64,000 nt of DNA from Ahaetulla prasina. Its lineage: Eukaryota; Chordata; Lepidosauria; Squamata; Colubridae. Of this stretch, positions 1-12,151 are shown in pieces. The translations under genes were made by a program, and so were the position numbers. The stretch lies in assembly GCF_028640845.1 (NCBI RefSeq), contig NC_080541.1, positions 142,742,464 through 142,806,463 of the forward strand. Direction: 5' to 3'. Below the pieces are notes generated by a model that was not told where the DNA came from, did not search any database, and saw only the letters and a list, made by a program, of their open reading frames with translations. How positions within the stretch are numbered: the first letter of the stretch is position 1; each line of letters begins with the position of its first letter.

Positions 1-92
1 CATAAAAGTGGGTCTGGTCACATGATGATCCACCTTACAATAGTCATTACTTACAACTGAAATGATGGTCATAAGTAGAGCACTACCTGCAG
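1..92. repeat. Partial palindromic TA-type MITE (right end)
   Basis: The fragment ends ...GGTCATAAGTAGAGCACTACCTGCA. This matches the terminal 'gtaagtcgaggactacctgta' of the MITE family found at 11769, 13220, 26335 and elsewhere, in a diverged form. It is cut by the window edge. Confidence 0.45.
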
Positions 93-800
93 TTAAAATG
101 TTTTGCATAACTAAATATTTTAAAATGATGTTAATAAGACAAATCCATGCTTTAAGTCTTTACTTATTAAACCTATTGTAGCTTCCACTTTATTATAATA
201 ATCTCGGCACTACTGTAGCCCAATCATTCGCATTTGATATTTAATAGCCTTCCCAATGCAGCTAATTTTTTTTAAGGGTAAAAGCCATCTCCCATAGATG
301 TCGTTGTGATTCCTCCTCACCTCACTCTTAACTGCCTGGAACGTCACCGATGGACTCCAATGAATTAGCAAACCTCCTTTGAATAAGATTTAAATACACG
401 TATCTCATTTCCTTACAATGCACTTCTGACATTTACACATTTGCAGGTTCATTTCTTTAAATCTATCAATCCCATTTGAAAAGTACAGATATTTTACCTA
501 GGCTCAGAGCCATCTCTGCGCATCAGCCATCAATGTTGGTGCTTTGAGTTTTACATTACATACTTATAGATAAAGCAGGTGTGAGAGGTTTCCAGTTTAA
601 GATCACTGCATTCATATTTGAAAACTTAAATACATCACGATACAGGTCTGGACATAATGTCAAATCAGTTTTCCTGGAATATTGTTGTCCATGTGAGCAC
701 AAGGGCACATGGAAAGTCAAATCCACTTATGTCTGTTTCAAGAATAGAGGAACCAAAGATTTATTAGAACAACTAGGTTACTTATTTAGTTGCTGTTTTT
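93..800. other. No recognised feature
   Basis: AT-rich sequence without recognisable repeat or coding signal; the short open frame at 581-811 has no family resemblance. Confidence 0.5.
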
Positions 801-879
801 TAAATGGTTAAGACTGAGAACAAGAGCCGGAACACTATGGGCAGCTGTGGGCTGCTACGGATTCGCCTGGATTTGCGAG

Positions 880-1256
880 ACGTTATGGCCAGTTTAGAGA
901 ACCTCCAAATCCCACCCCTGGCTGGCCCCTCCCACCCCGCCCCTCCACGTGGCCTCCACGTGGCCCATTTTGGATGCAAGGTAAGTGCATGGCCTGCTTG
1001 GAGGCTCAGGGAGGGGGAAAAACAGGCCTCCCAGAAGTTCTGGAAGGCCGGAAATGGCCCCTGGAGCCTGGGGGTGGGAGACAGTTTTCGCCCTCCCAGA
1101 TGCTTGAGGAAAGCCTCCGGAGCCTGGGGAAGGTGAAAATGCCTCCCCCCCACACCATGGTGCAAGAGGCCAACTACGCCACGTCCACCATAGCCACGCC
1201 CACTCAGCAGCCGGGCAGAGAACCCATTGCTGAAATTTTTGAAGCCCACCCCTGAC
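880..1256. mobile_element. GC-rich hAT-like MITE fragment
   Basis: A GC-rich block in AT-rich surroundings, with 'ggccacgcccac'-type motifs, repeated 'gcctgggg..ggaaa' units and a right end ...AGCCCACCCCTG. These resemble the interiors and termini of the hAT MITEs at 22721 and 29023. I could not find a clean left end or target duplication, so the family call is tentative. The overlapping open frames on both strands are chance frames in GC-rich repeat. Confidence 0.35.
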
Positions 1257-3182
1257 GATGGGGATAGAAAGTGCCATGATGCTATGCAGATTTTACACGA
1301 ACAAAACCTTCAATTCCCCAGAAAAAAACATTTCCATCTTTCTCTTGCTATTCTTCATTTCAAGCAAAAAAGGTGGAGGCCATCAAAAGTCAGAATAAGA
1401 ACTGTTCTTCCAGAGAAGTCATGTGGTGGCTCCTGTCTCCTGCCTGGTTTTTCTGACCTGAATCTTATTATGTAGAATCTTCCTCAAGTTGAACTCGTCT
1501 CCTGGTAACTGCTTGGATAACTCCTTGTCCGTTTTGTCTGCAAAAATATGGCAGTGGTTGCTGCTATTTTCCTCCAGGATGTTTTTCCAGCTTTACACTT
1601 TAGCCTGTAGCTTGGAGATTTCCTAATCAGCTCCCAATCAAATCTGTCCCTGCTTAACTTGTCTGAAAATCAACCTTTGAGCAAACTACAATGGTTAGCA
1701 AATATCTTCTCAAACCATCAACATCAGAGTGCTAGTTCCTCTTTGCACATTGAGACTACCTGGAAAAGAACCTTTGCAGTGTGTCTATATGCAGATACAA
1801 TGCTCAACAGTTGTAATTGATTCACAGAAGAAGAAAAAATTCAGCTCAAAACTGGATTTGTCATGCATGAAGAACTAATCATCAAACCATTAGTGAAGTC
1901 GAACTGAATTTGAGTTTTCATGGCATTTCTGGAACTTTTGCGGCATTTCCCAAATTGTTAAGGGAAACACATTAGAATTCAATCCAAAAGTAAACCCAAA
2001 AAGGTCAAAAGGGTATCTTCTCGATCCACCCCACAAGAATGTTGGTACGTGACTCTCTATGAGCAATACTATACCAGTCTCTACTGTGTGCATAAAACTA
2101 ATTTCTGCATCTTTCAGACAAAATTATCCAATTTTTGTTCTCAAATGACAGTGAGGGGTTTCAAACACTAAAAGGCAAAGAAAAAAAAATAGTCATAATT
2201 TCTGTATCTGAGCAGCATTAGGACCATTGCTTAAAACAATAAAAAATCCTTCTACTATTCCAGTTCCCCTTCCTTCTCACTTTTTCTAATGGATATGACA
2301 TTGGATGGAGCCCACCATGCAATCATGATCTTCTGTGCCGTCAATGTCCAAAACCTGTAACCACAGTTGGTTTCGAGCTTGCTTTGGCAGAAGATAGGAG
2401 TTTTGTGGTCGCTTTTGTTTGGATGGGTGGCTATATAAATTAATTAGATAAATAAATTTAGGTTTAGCTTCTTTGGATGTCATACTCTTCTTGGAAAGTT
2501 ATCTTCTGAATTCATCAGCCCAAGAAGGATGGATACAATAATTCAACTGAGTTAACATTACAGGGGTGATTAGATTGTGCAATCTACTAGATGGAGGAGG
2601 TATGGAGAATGGAGAAGAAAAAGAGGAAGACCATATACTTCAGGGTGTGCTTGCGCAAGGCAAGGGAGAGAACAGGGAAAAGAGAATTAGCACCATTGCT
2701 CAAAAAAAGAAAGGTAGGGAACTGAAGGCACAGAAAGTTATTGCAATAGGCAAGGATATCCCCCAAACTCTTGTTTCTGGGGATTTTGAGATGTTTATAT
2801 TTACATAAATTACCTATATTTTTGCTCTGCTTAACTCTCATTAAATCAAGGCCAGTTTGAAGTAGTCAACAGGCTAGCAACCGGAAGTATGTGTATCTAG
2901 TCCTACCTTAGACATGAAGCCAGCTAGGTGACCACAGGGACTTGTCCAGGCAGCCACCAAGAGTCAATATTGAAGATTGTGTGTTTGTCTGCCTGCCTGC
3001 CTGTTTGTCTCTGTGTGTGCAGTTGAAGTATTTTGCTGCTTTCAACAAGTTTGCCCCCGTCATATTTGGCATTATGTAAATTCCTGTGTATATCCCGAAG
3101 CAAAGGCAGAAGTCCATGGGGTGGACTTCTGAATATGTTACATCTATTGTTTATAATTGCCTTTCCTCTAAGAGTTCAAAGT
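1257..3182. other. Mostly unrecognised; weak MIR-like SINE at about 2899-2945
   Basis: The motif 'tcctaccttagacatgaagccagctaggtgacc' resembles the body of MIR-like tRNA-SINEs also seen at 45.53 and 47.60 kb. Otherwise the sequence is unannotatable AT-rich DNA with a short (CTGC)n run near 2990. Confidence 0.35.
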
Positions 3183-3543
3183 AGTCCTTGAGTTACTACT
3201 ATATTTGAGCAGTTGGGCAATTACAGTTGTAAGTTGTGACAGTTGTAAAGTAAGTCACTATGCAACAGGACCGGATATTACGGCTTTTCTCATAGGGGTC
3301 ATTAAATGAACACTTAGTCCCTTAAACAAACCCATTGTTAGCTAAAGGCTGATAGAGCTGTTGTAATTTGTGGTTGTATGACCATAGGGTGCTGCAAATG
3401 GCTGTAAATGCAGGCCGGTTATCGAGTGCGGAGGGGCGTGACATTGAAACTTCGAAACTGGATCATAAGTAGCTTTTGGTGGGGGGTTGTTGTAATTTTG
3501 AACAGATGCAGAGTAATCGGTGCTAAGTCAAGGACTATCTGTA
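3183..3543. mobile_element. Palindromic TA-type MITE, diverged copy
   Basis: It starts AGTAGTCCTTGAGTTACTAC and ends GCTAAGTCAAGGACTATCTGTA, the same imperfect terminal inverted repeat as the family at 11769. The interior is more diverged than in other copies. Confidence 0.55.
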
Positions 3544-4928
3544 GGGTAAATTGGGAGATGCTTCCCTTTATCTTACATCCACACTTTTCTAAAGTGAATT
3601 GGGCAAAGGCAAAGTTACTGGTCCAAAGTCATCCTAGAAGCTGACAGCTGAAGGAGGATTTGAATCTAGTTCTTCCCAGTTCCAAAACTACTATTTACAA
3701 AAGAGTATTTGCCAGGATGCTGTATCTTGCATTATGTGAAGTTCTTAACTTCATCTGAGCTACATGTGCTCAGTTCACCCCAAAATCAGGAGCAAGGGAG
3801 TGAGTGAAAGAATTTGGTCCCCATTCAATGCTATTCCTAAACAAAATGACTAGCACCATCAAATGGATGGCAAAACCTTGAAGGTCACTTGTAATCAATT
3901 TGTGCTCCACCTTAATTCTACTACTATCCGTGCCAATTTGGATACCGTCACTGTAAAGAGCTGAAATAGCTGGAGTTTATTTACTGTTCAGTCTTCACGT
4001 GTTTCCAGTTGTACAACTTATGTGAACAAGCTAAGTCCACGTAAGGGGAGGCTGATCACACATAACTTTTAGGTGTACTGTGGTGAGAAGCCAAAGCTAA
4101 TAGTTATCCACAAGAGGGTCTCTGAAATTTCTTAAAAAGAATCTTCTTAAAAAGGTGAATGTGAGCTTTTGGTGTTTTTAGCCTTTTTAGCCTTAGCCAT
4201 CTCCTGGGTTGCTTGAATGTTGAGATGTTTGGTTTTTTCCTTATTCAGGATGCCGGAGGGCTGGGTTATCCCCATCGTGTAACTGAAACCATCTCCTAAA
4301 TATTTATTTGGTGTCCATAAAGGTTAAATTTTGAATTTTAAAATTGCCTATATAGTATAATGGATATTATTCGGTACGTAGGTTTATTTAAAAAAAAATA
4401 ATACAAAAATAAATGATAATCAGTTAAGGGAAACAACACCATGCAATATATTTATTTTGCCACATGCCACAGTCTGCTATCCGGCACAGGCAGACAGACA
4501 TTTGGACCTATTTCCTTATATAATCATAAAACTTTCCAGAGCATAATCTCAAAAGGCTAATAGCAGCACTAGATGCTACTTTTTGAAATACCTAATAATG
4601 AATAATGATCTGACCAAATATCACGAGATAAGAAAGGAATGTTTAAATAATAAAAGGCACTAAAATCAGTACATTCATGCTGCCTTAAGGGTTTTTATAC
4701 ATTCCAGAGATCCACTTGCATTCTTATTCTTCATTTCTCTCTCCCTTTTCACATTCTTGTAATGCTAGCTAATAACTTACAAGGTTTGGGGGGGGGGGTG
4801 AACATTCACTTTTCAATTTAAGGTCACAATGTCAAAGGCAGAAATGCACAAAGATTGAAATTTAACAGAATTTGTATTCTTGAGTCATCCAGTGTACTAA
4901 ACAGTGTACTGTAGTTTTACAGTACTGT
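3544..4928. other. Mostly unrecognised; MIR-like fragment about 3585-3690; poly-G at about 4787
   Basis: Around 3600-3690 'ggcaaagttactggtccaaagtcatc...ggatttgaatctagttc' looks like an inverted MIR-type SINE core. A run of about a dozen G occurs near 4787-4798. Nothing else recognised. Confidence 0.35.
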
Positions 4929-4937
4929 AAAGGCCAT

Positions 4938-5270
4938 TAAGGGATGTGGTGGCTCAGTGGCTAAGATGCTGAGCTTGTCGTAGTTCGAATCCCTAGTGCT
5001 GCATAACGGGGTGAGCTCCTGTTCCTTGTCCCAGCTTCTGCCAACCTAGCAGTTCGAAAGCACGTAAAAAATGCAAGTAGAAAATTAGGGATCATCTTTG
5101 GTGGGAAGGTAACAGCGTTCTGTGCGCCTTTGGTGTTTAGTCATGCCGGCCACATGACCATGGAGATGTCTTCAGACAGCACTGGCTCTTTGGCTTTGAA
5201 ACGGAGATGAACACCGCCCCCTAGTGTCAGGAACAACTTACAGATATGTGTGAGGGGAATCTTTACCTTT
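4938..5270 (+). mobile_element. Sauria-type SINE, near full length
   Basis: A tRNA-like head ('gtggctcagtggctaagatgctgagcttg...agttcgaatccc') is followed by the conserved body ('agcagttcgaaagcacgtaaaaaatgcaagtag') and a tail ending 'cgccccctagtgtcagg...gaggggaatctttaccttt'. A 9-bp direct repeat, AAAGGCCAT, flanks it at 4929-4937 and 5271-5279. Known: Sauria SINEs are squamate elements thought to move with Bov-B LINE machinery, and a Bov-B remnant is present at 55.5 kb. Confidence 0.85.
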
Positions 5271-5279
5271 AAAGGCCAT

Positions 5280-6689
5280 AAACTTTGAGCAGCGCCAGTC
5301 TTCTTCAATATTGTACAGGTAGAAACAACACTCAAGTTACAGGTCACAAACAGGGTGTCTGTTTGTTTTGCCAAGGAAAAGAAGATAATCATTTCCTCCA
5401 TTGTTATTAAAAAAAACAACCATCAATGGTATAAACTGTGCATGGGCTAATTTATACATATACACAGGGAAGCCCTATCATTCAGTGGAATGAAACAGCT
5501 CTTTAGGACAGTAAGTTTGTGGTGTGAAGCTCACACCAGTTGTTGGACCAGTGACATCATTATACCATGGTGCACAGCCCTCTGGAGCAGTGTATTGTCC
5601 AGATTGGCTCTATGCATCCTCTTGAATGGGCTAAAAGCTGAAGTGGGATTCAGCTGGTTCTGTCCGGTTCGGACGAGGCTTAGAAAGCTGCTTCAAAAGC
5701 TGTCCCCGCCCCCTCCGAGTCCAAATACATTATTTGCACAATGTATATGCCCAGATATTGTAGACCTCAAAACAATCATACAAGCCTTGCAAATAGACCC
5801 AATTACATTAAATCTTACAAGAGATTGTTCTGTTCAGGCTGTGCACAATCCCATTACATAACCCCCACTCCCACTCATGGTATTCTGCAAATCCCACTGC
5901 CAATATTTTCTAGAGTGTCATGGAATTTTTGAAAAAAACATACAAGTCCCATACCAATGGAAACAAGTTCATGTATTCACAATAACCCTCTGAATTTTAT
6001 TAGGCTTAATACTTCTACTCGTTTTCAAAGCCAAATTTTATCACTTCGAAAGGAAATAACACTTCATTTATCAGAACTGGCCTTCCTTCTCCTATAGCAG
6101 TTGCAATGTATTTTTAAAAGTATTGCCACAAAACTAGAGAACTATTATTTGAATGGTGGCAAATCATCCGCTTCCCACACCCTTTGTCTTCTTCTAAAAC
6201 AACATTAATCATGTGTAGTCTGCATGGAAATGGGATTATCGTGATCCAGCCTGAGAGCTGATTATATAGCTTATTTTTAAACATTTCCAAGAATGGGGGA
6301 TTCCACAGTGTCCTTTTGATGACTCAGTAGCTGTTGGGCACTAGTGAAGTATAATCACTATAGTATATTGTGTAGCTATTTGTTCTACATTGAACTAATG
6401 AGTTCATATCTTTAAGATTCTGGGAGCGGGGGAAATTCCACGCTGAATAACATCAAAATCAAACCAAAATGAGCAAATCAAAATATTTTGCACCACGACT
6501 GGTTAATTACTGAGAGAAAGGAATCATTTTGTTAAAACAAAAGGCAGATGGCAGGGATAGAAAACTTAAATGATAATTGGTGTGACGGAAGAGAGAAGCT
6601 ATAGCAACACAGATTAGGTTAGATGGCTTCCTGTTGGCATTCACTTTTCTCTGGGATGGGATATTGCATGTGTGTTTATTCGAGGGGGG

Positions 6690-6690
<1 letters not shown>
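5280..6690. other. Mostly unrecognised; hAT MITE end at about 5637-5715
   Basis: 'gaagtgggattcagctggttctgtccggttcggacga' matches the left terminus of the hAT MITE families at 29023 and 47174; no matching right end was found. The remainder is AT-rich and unrecognised. Confidence 0.35.

Positions 6691-6691
<1 letters not shown>

Positions 6692-6729
<38 letters not shown>
6692..6729 (+). repeat. (GA)n microsatellite
   Basis: About 19 uninterrupted GA dinucleotides. The minus-strand open frame with a Leu/Ser run at 6507-6734 is produced by this repeat. Confidence 0.95.
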
Positions 6730-6731
<2 letters not shown>

Positions 6732-7469
6732 CATGAGAGAAGCTCAGATGTTGGGATCTCCATAACATCTGTTTTTCCATGTACTCTGGAGACCAATTTA
6801 TTTAATCTGATCTGAGCCTGTAAATCCTATCAGCATTACTGGTTTCTCCTATTTTTACGATATCAGTGTCTATGATGATTATAGTACTTGTCCTCCCCTC
6901 CTCCCTAAGGACTATTCACGCACCAGAATGCCAAGAGGAGTTAAGAAACTTTGAGACGTGTTTCTCAAGGTGTTTCTCAACCTTGGCAACTTTAAAATAT
7001 GTGGACCTCAATTCCCAAAATTCCTCAGCCAGAACAGTGAAAGAGGCTCACTGCTTTAGAATCATAGAGCAGTCATCATGGCATGAACAATTAATTCCAT
7101 TCCTTCCTTGGTACAGAAAATCCAACGATAAGGCACTCCCTGATAAATGGGTATCTAGGGATTTTCTTGAAACTCACCAGTGAGACCGACCTGACCATCT
7201 CCCAAGAAATTGCTTCTATGGTCAAAACTGGACTTAAAATTAAAATTAAATCAATGTTCAATCATGAGCTACCAGTATTTTTTTTTAACTTAAATTTAAA
7301 CGGCAGTGGAAAACTACCCTTTACTGTTTTCTTTGTGACAAGCTTCCAGATATTTCTATGCATATCTCCCATAAGCACAAGGCTTATTAAACAAAACTAA
7401 ATAAACAAACACTATTCTTTCAACCTTTTCTCATGGGGATTATTTTTAATACTCATTAAACCTATTTTT
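6730..7469. other. Mostly unrecognised; half of a hairpin MITE at about 6965-7035
   Basis: 'ggtgtttctcaaccttggcaactttaaaatatgtggac' matches the left arm of the hairpin MITEs at 30550 and 34532; the right arm is missing. The rest is unrecognised. Confidence 0.4.
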
Positions 7470-7489
7470 TAATAGAGTTCTTTATTGGC
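7470..7489 (-). mobile_element. Snake1-like CR1-L3 3' tail, left part (split)
   Basis: 'ttaatagagttctttattggc' is the tail and terminus of a minus-oriented Snake1-like element. It resumes at 10138 with 'ttattggccaaagtgtgactgg'. The duplicated TTATTGGC marks the insertion of the intervening SINE. Confidence 0.5.
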
Positions 7490-7497
7490 TTTATTTG

Positions 7498-7682
7498 ATC
7501 AAAAGGTCGGCAGTTCAGCGGTTCGAATCCCTAGTGCTGCATAACAGGGTGAACTCCCGTTACTTGTCCCAGCTTCTGCCAACCTAGCAGTTCGAAAGCA
7601 CGTAAAAAATGCAAGTAGAAAAATAGGGACCACCTGTGATAGGAAGGTAACAGCATTCCATGCGTCTTTGTGGCGTTTAGTC
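7498..7682 (+). mobile_element. Sauria-type SINE, 5' part (interrupted)
   Basis: Starts within the head ('aaaggtcggcagttcagcggttcgaatccc') and runs to 'ggcgtttagtc'. The matching continuation 'atgccagccatatgaccatggagac' resumes at 10020 after an L2 insertion. Alignment to the intact copy at 4938 shows the break lies inside one SINE. Confidence 0.85.
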
Positions 7683-10019
7683 TTTTTTTTTTATTTTATT
7701 TTATTAAATTTCTATACCGCCCTTCTCCCGAAGGACTCAGGGCGGTGTACAGCCAAAATAAAACACAGAATATATACAATTAAAAGAATTTAAAATGAAC
7801 TATTACTATGCGGCCGATAATTAAAACATTTAAAAATTTAAAATATTATTAAAACCCCAATTTAAAAACAACTATTTATGCCAGTCCTGCTTGAATGAAT
7901 AAATATGTTTTAAGCTCACGACGAAAGGTCCGAAGATCAGGCACTTGACGTAAGCCAGGGGGAGTTCGTTCCAGAGTGTTGGTGCTCCCACAGAGAAGGC
8001 CCTACTCCGCCGACATTGTTTGGCGGATGGCACCCTGAGAAGGCCCTCTCTGTGAGAGCGTACGGGTCGGTGGGAGGCATAAGGTAGCAGCAGGCGGTCT
8101 CGTAAGTACCCAGGTCCTAAGCCATGGAGCGCTTTAAAGGTGGTAACCAGAATCTTGAAGCACACCGAAGACTACAGGAAGCCAGTGCAGACTACGGGCA
8201 GTGGTGTTACATGGGAGCCACAGCGGCTCCCGTTACCACTCGCGCAGCTGCATTCTGGACTAACTGCAGCCTCCGGGTGCACCTCAAGGCAGCCCATGTA
8301 GAGAGCATTGCAATAATCCAGCGAGGCGTAACCAGGCGTGGTGACCGTGCATAAGGCATCCCGGTCAAGGAAGGGGCGCAACTGGCGAACCAAGCGAACT
8401 TGGTAAAGGCCCTCCTGGTGGCGGCCGCCAGATGTTCATCAAGGACAGCCGACCATCCAGGAGGACGCCCAAGTTGCGAACCACCTCCTTTGGGGCCACT
8501 AACTCGCCCCAACAGTCAGCTGCGGTGCAGCTGACTGTACCGTGCCGGCATCCACAGCCACTCCGTCTTGGAGGATTGAGCTTGAGTCTGTTTCTCCCCA
8601 TCCAGACCCGTCGGCTTCCAGGCACCGGGACAGCACTTGACCGCTTCGTTGGGGTGGTCCGGGGTGGAAAAGTACAGCTGAGTATCATCAGCGTACAGAT
8701 GATAACTCACCCCGAAACCACTGATGACCTCACCCAGCGGCTTCATGTAGATGTTGAACAGGGTAGGCGAGAGGATCGACCCCTGCGGTACCCCCCAAGT
8801 GAGGCACCTCGTGGACGACCTCTGCCCCCCTGTCAACACCGTCTGTGACCGGTCGGAGAGATAGGAGGAGAACCACCGATAAGCGGTGCCTCCACTCCCA
8901 ACCCCTCCAACCGGCGCAGCAAGATACCATGGTCGATGGTATCAAAAGCCGCTGAGAGGTCTAATAGGACCAAGGCAGAGGAACAACCCCTGTCCCTGGC
9001 CCTCAGAGGTCATCCACCAACGCGACCAAAGCCGTCTCCGTGCTGTAACGGGTCGGAAGCGGACTGGAGCAGGTCTAGATAGACAGCTTCCTCCAGGTGC
9101 GGGAAGCTGCCATGCAACCACTCTCTACAACCTTTGCTAAAGGCGAGGGTAGGAGACTGGACGATATTTACCCAAAATAGCTGGGTCCAGGGAAGGCTCC
9201 TTCAGGAGAGGTCTCACCACCGCCTCCTTCAAGGCGGTGGGGAAAGCCCCTTCAACCAAAGAAGCATTTATAATCCCCTGGAGCCAGCCTCGTGTCACTT
9301 CCTGAGCAGCCAGTACTAACCAGGAAGGGCACGGGTCCAGTAAACACGTAGTTGCATTCAACCTCCTCAGCAACCTGTCCACGTCCTCGAGCCACAGACT
9401 CAAACTCATCCCAAATAACCTCAACAAGGCGAGTCTCTGCCGCCTCGGCTGAATCATCACAATCATGATCCAAGCCATCACGAAGCTGAGCGATTTTATC
9501 GTATAGATAACCGTTAAACTCCTCAGCTCGTCCCTGCAGAGGTCATCCGTCCCTCCTGTTGAAGGAGGAACGGGTCACCAAACAGGGCGGCCGGGCGGTT
9601 ATCTGCCGATGCAATGAGGGTGGAAGCGTGGGAGCGTTTCGCCTCCCTCATTGCCACTAGGTAGGTCCTAGTAAAGGACCTCACTAGTGTCGATCAGCCT
9701 CGGGCAGCTGGACCTCCAAACACTCTCTAGGCGTCTTCTCCGGCGTTTCATCTCTCTCAGCTCCCGGAGAACCAGGAGCCAATTGAGATCTCGCGGGTCA
9801 GAGGCCGCAAAGGCACGACACGGTCCAAAGCCCCAGCCGCGGCCCGTTCCCAAGCCGCAACTAGTTCTTCAGTCGTGCCGTGGGTAAGATCCTCAGGAAA
9901 CGGCCCAAGCTCCGTCAGGAACCTCTCCGGGTCCATCAGGCGCCTGGGACGGAACCAACGCATCGGCTCCGCCTCCCTGCGGTGGTGAGCAGCGGTTCGA
10001 AAGTCTAGGCGAAGGAGAA
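7683..10019 (-). mobile_element. L2-clade LINE, 5'-truncated, inserted in a Sauria SINE
   Basis: Read on the minus strand this ends at 7683 in an A-rich tail, after a GC-rich hairpin 'ccgccctgagtccttcgggagaagggcggta'. The coding part is broken into several frames. Pieces recognisable by family are: C-terminus 'FKILVTTFKALHGLGPGYLRDRL' (minus, 7872-8165); RT block with GVPQGSILSPTLFNIY and the catalytic YADDTQLYFS (minus, 8516-8839); and an upstream part with CLLDPCPSWLV (minus, 9137-9481). The closest relative in the window is the copy at 37137-39905. Many frameshifts make it a dead copy. The plus-strand frames in this span are shadows. Confidence 0.9.
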
Positions 10020-10137
10020 ATGCCAGCCATATGACCATGGAGACGTCTTCGGACAGCGCTGGCTCTTCAAAACAGAGATGAGCACCGCCCCATAGAGTCG
10101 GAAACGACTAGCACATATGTGTGAGAGGAACCTTTAC
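10020..10137 (+). mobile_element. Sauria-type SINE, 3' part (interrupted)
   Basis: Continuation of the SINE begun at 7498: 'atgccagccatatgaccatggagacgtcttc...cgccccatagagtcggaaacgactagcacatatgtg...acctttacct'. The tail shares the 'gagtcgg..acgact' segment with Bov-B. Confidence 0.85.
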
Positions 10138-10330
10138 CTTATTGGCCAAAGTGTGACTGGGCACAGAAAGAACTGGTCTCTGGTGCATAAGCTCTCAATG
10201 TACATACAAACTACAAACATACAGTGTACATACAAACATGAGCGCTCAGTGTACAATTTATCTACATTCTCCTTACAAGTGTGAGGCATCCCAAAGTGTA
10301 AATTATAGTTTACACCGTTACTTCTCAAGA
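10138..10330 (-). mobile_element. Snake1-like CR1-L3 3' end, right part
   Basis: 'ttattggccaaagtgtgactgggcacag...ggtgcataagctctcaatgtacat' is a diverged minus-oriented copy of the terminus seen at 20698, 34972 and 57902. The downstream limit is uncertain. Confidence 0.5.
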
Positions 10331-10984
10331 TTCAGAAACTCAGATTCTACAGTTGCAATTAAAATTGCATCAGACTTTTTGGGCAGTTGCATGACAAGTT
10401 GATTCCTGTTCAGTCTTTTCACTGCCAAGCCAGGTATTCTCCCCCAATCTAGTTAATATTTGTGCATTTGAGTTGATTTTTCTTTTTAAATTAGCCAATT
10501 TTGTTTTGTTAAATTCAGTCCAGATTTCTACTCAATTGATCCAGTTGAGTAGACACATGGTGGACTTTCATACACCTTATCATCACTTCCCAAGCTCAGA
10601 TGTGCCCGCGCAATAGCTTGCAATTTTCATTACCCAGCCACTGAGAACTCTTCATGAATGTGCCAGCAGTCCTTCCAGATGCCTATGGAAGAAGCTCTAA
10701 TATTAACATTATTGCCAATGCTCCGCCCCTGTATTTGATTGTGCAGCCAATTTACGCCCTTAAACTGGAGTTGCAAACCCTTTGCTCTGCTCTTGGGACA
10801 CAAATATACTTTAGGAGGCGCAAATGCACCTGGCTAGGTGCAACAAATATACTTTAGGAGGTGCAAGTGGGAGACAGCAAAGAGTCAGAGTTTCTACCAG
10901 TGGAAAAAAAGCTCCATGGAATGGCAATGTTGCACATTGAAAAACAGAAAGCAAGCAATTGCTCGTCTGCCATAGCTGGAAATG
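10331..10984. other. No recognised feature
   Basis: AT-rich. A short imperfect direct repeat, 'caaatatactttaggaggtgcaa', occurs twice at about 10800-10870. No coding signal. Confidence 0.45.
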
Positions 10985-10992
10985 GTTCAGAT

Positions 10993-11286
10993 CAGTGGTG
11001 AAATCTAAATTTTTTTACTACTGGGTCTGTGGGCGTGGCTTGGTAGACATGGTGTGGCTTGGTGGGCGTGGCAGGGGAAGGATGCTGCAAAATCTCCATT
11101 CCCACTCCTCTCCAGGGGAAGGATACTGCAAAATCTCCATTCTCACCCCACGCTAGGGCCAGTCAGAGGTGGTATTTGCCGGTTCTCCGAACTACTCAAA
11201 ATTTCTGCTGCCGGTTCTCCGAACTATTCAAAATTTCTGCTGCCGGTTCTCCAGAACCTGTCAGAACCTGCTGGATTTCACCCCTG
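10993..11286 (+). mobile_element. hAT-type MITE ('CAGtGGTGAAATC' family)
   Basis: Terminal inverted repeats CAGTGGTGAAATCTAAA and GGATTTCACCCCTG are flanked by a perfect 8-bp duplication GTTCAGAT (10985-10992, 11287-11294), the hAT signature. The interior has 'gggcgtggcttggtgggcgtggc' and duplicated 'ccggttctccgaactattcaaaatttctgctg' units. There is no transposase, so it is non-autonomous. Confidence 0.85.
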
Positions 11287-11768
11287 GTTCAGATGACAGG
11301 GATGACAATGTTTAGCCCAGATTCAGAAATGGAACCAACTTCTGGTGAAAATACCTACCAGTATAATTTACAATTTAATCTCCATTTTTTACTCACCATA
11401 ATGAGTAAGTTACTGTGGCTCTGGTATAGTATAGTCTTCACGAGGCTGGTAGACTAATATCCATTCTTCCATCTCAATTAAGTTTCAGGCATTCTATCAA
11501 CCCAACCAGAAGTACGCATGCACACACACACACACGCACACATTCACAAACACACAATTGTGCTATTCTATTTCCTGGCTAGGTGCAACATTCAGCTGCT
11601 CCAAACAGCTGAATCATCCCTTGCAGCTGTTGCTCAACAGCTGTACAGCTTGTGTTTTCAATGCCAGGGGTTGCCAGGGCTCATCAGCCAGCACTACTGC
11701 ACAGGCGAAGGGAAAGGAGAAGCCACACCCTCAAAGGGAAAGCATAGTACATCAGGCCTTTTAAATAC
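11287..11768. other. Mostly unrecognised; (CA)n at 11519-11540
   Basis: A short CA repeat at 11519-11540; otherwise nothing identified. Confidence 0.5.
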
Positions 11769-12151
11769 AGGTAGCCCTCGAGTTAGGACCACAACTGAGT
11801 CCAAAATTTACGTTGCTAAATGAAACATTTTAAAGTGAGTTTTGCCCCATTTTACGACTTTTCCTCCCACAGTTCTTAAGTGAATCACTGCATTTGTTAA
11901 GTTACTAACATGGTTGTTAAATGAAACTGGCTTCGCCATTGACGCAAAATGGGGGCGGGTCACATGATCCCAGGATACTTCAACCGCTGTAAATATGAAC
12001 CAGTTGCTAAGCATCTGAATTTTGATCACGTGACCATGGGGATGTTGCAACAGTCGTAGGTGTGAAAAACAGTCATGTCACCTTTTTCAGTGGCACTGTA
12101 ACTTTGGGCTGTCACTAAATGAACTGTCGTAAGTCGAGGACTGCCTGTAGT
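11769..12151 (+). mobile_element. Palindromic TA-type MITE (Tigger/mariner-like)
   Basis: TIRs CAGGTAGCCCTCGAGTTAGG and GTAAGTCGAGGACTGCCTG sit between TA dinucleotides. The interior has repeated 'gttaagtgaatcactgca' and 'cacatgaccatgggga' motifs. Superfamily inferred from the TA target and the CAG start. Confidence 0.7.

Noticed and set aside
880..1256. Small CpG-rich block as a second promoter
   Set aside because: Its motifs match hAT MITE interiors at 22721 and 29023, and no splice donor stands out.
4938..5010. Possible tRNA gene (A- and B-box-like motifs)
   Set aside because: This is the tRNA-derived head of a Sauria SINE, with the SINE body and tail following and a target duplication around it.
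6507..6734. Minus-strand frame beginning MLLSLSLSLSLSL, signal-peptide-like
   Set aside because: The hydrophobic Leu/Ser stretch is the (GA)n repeat read in reverse.
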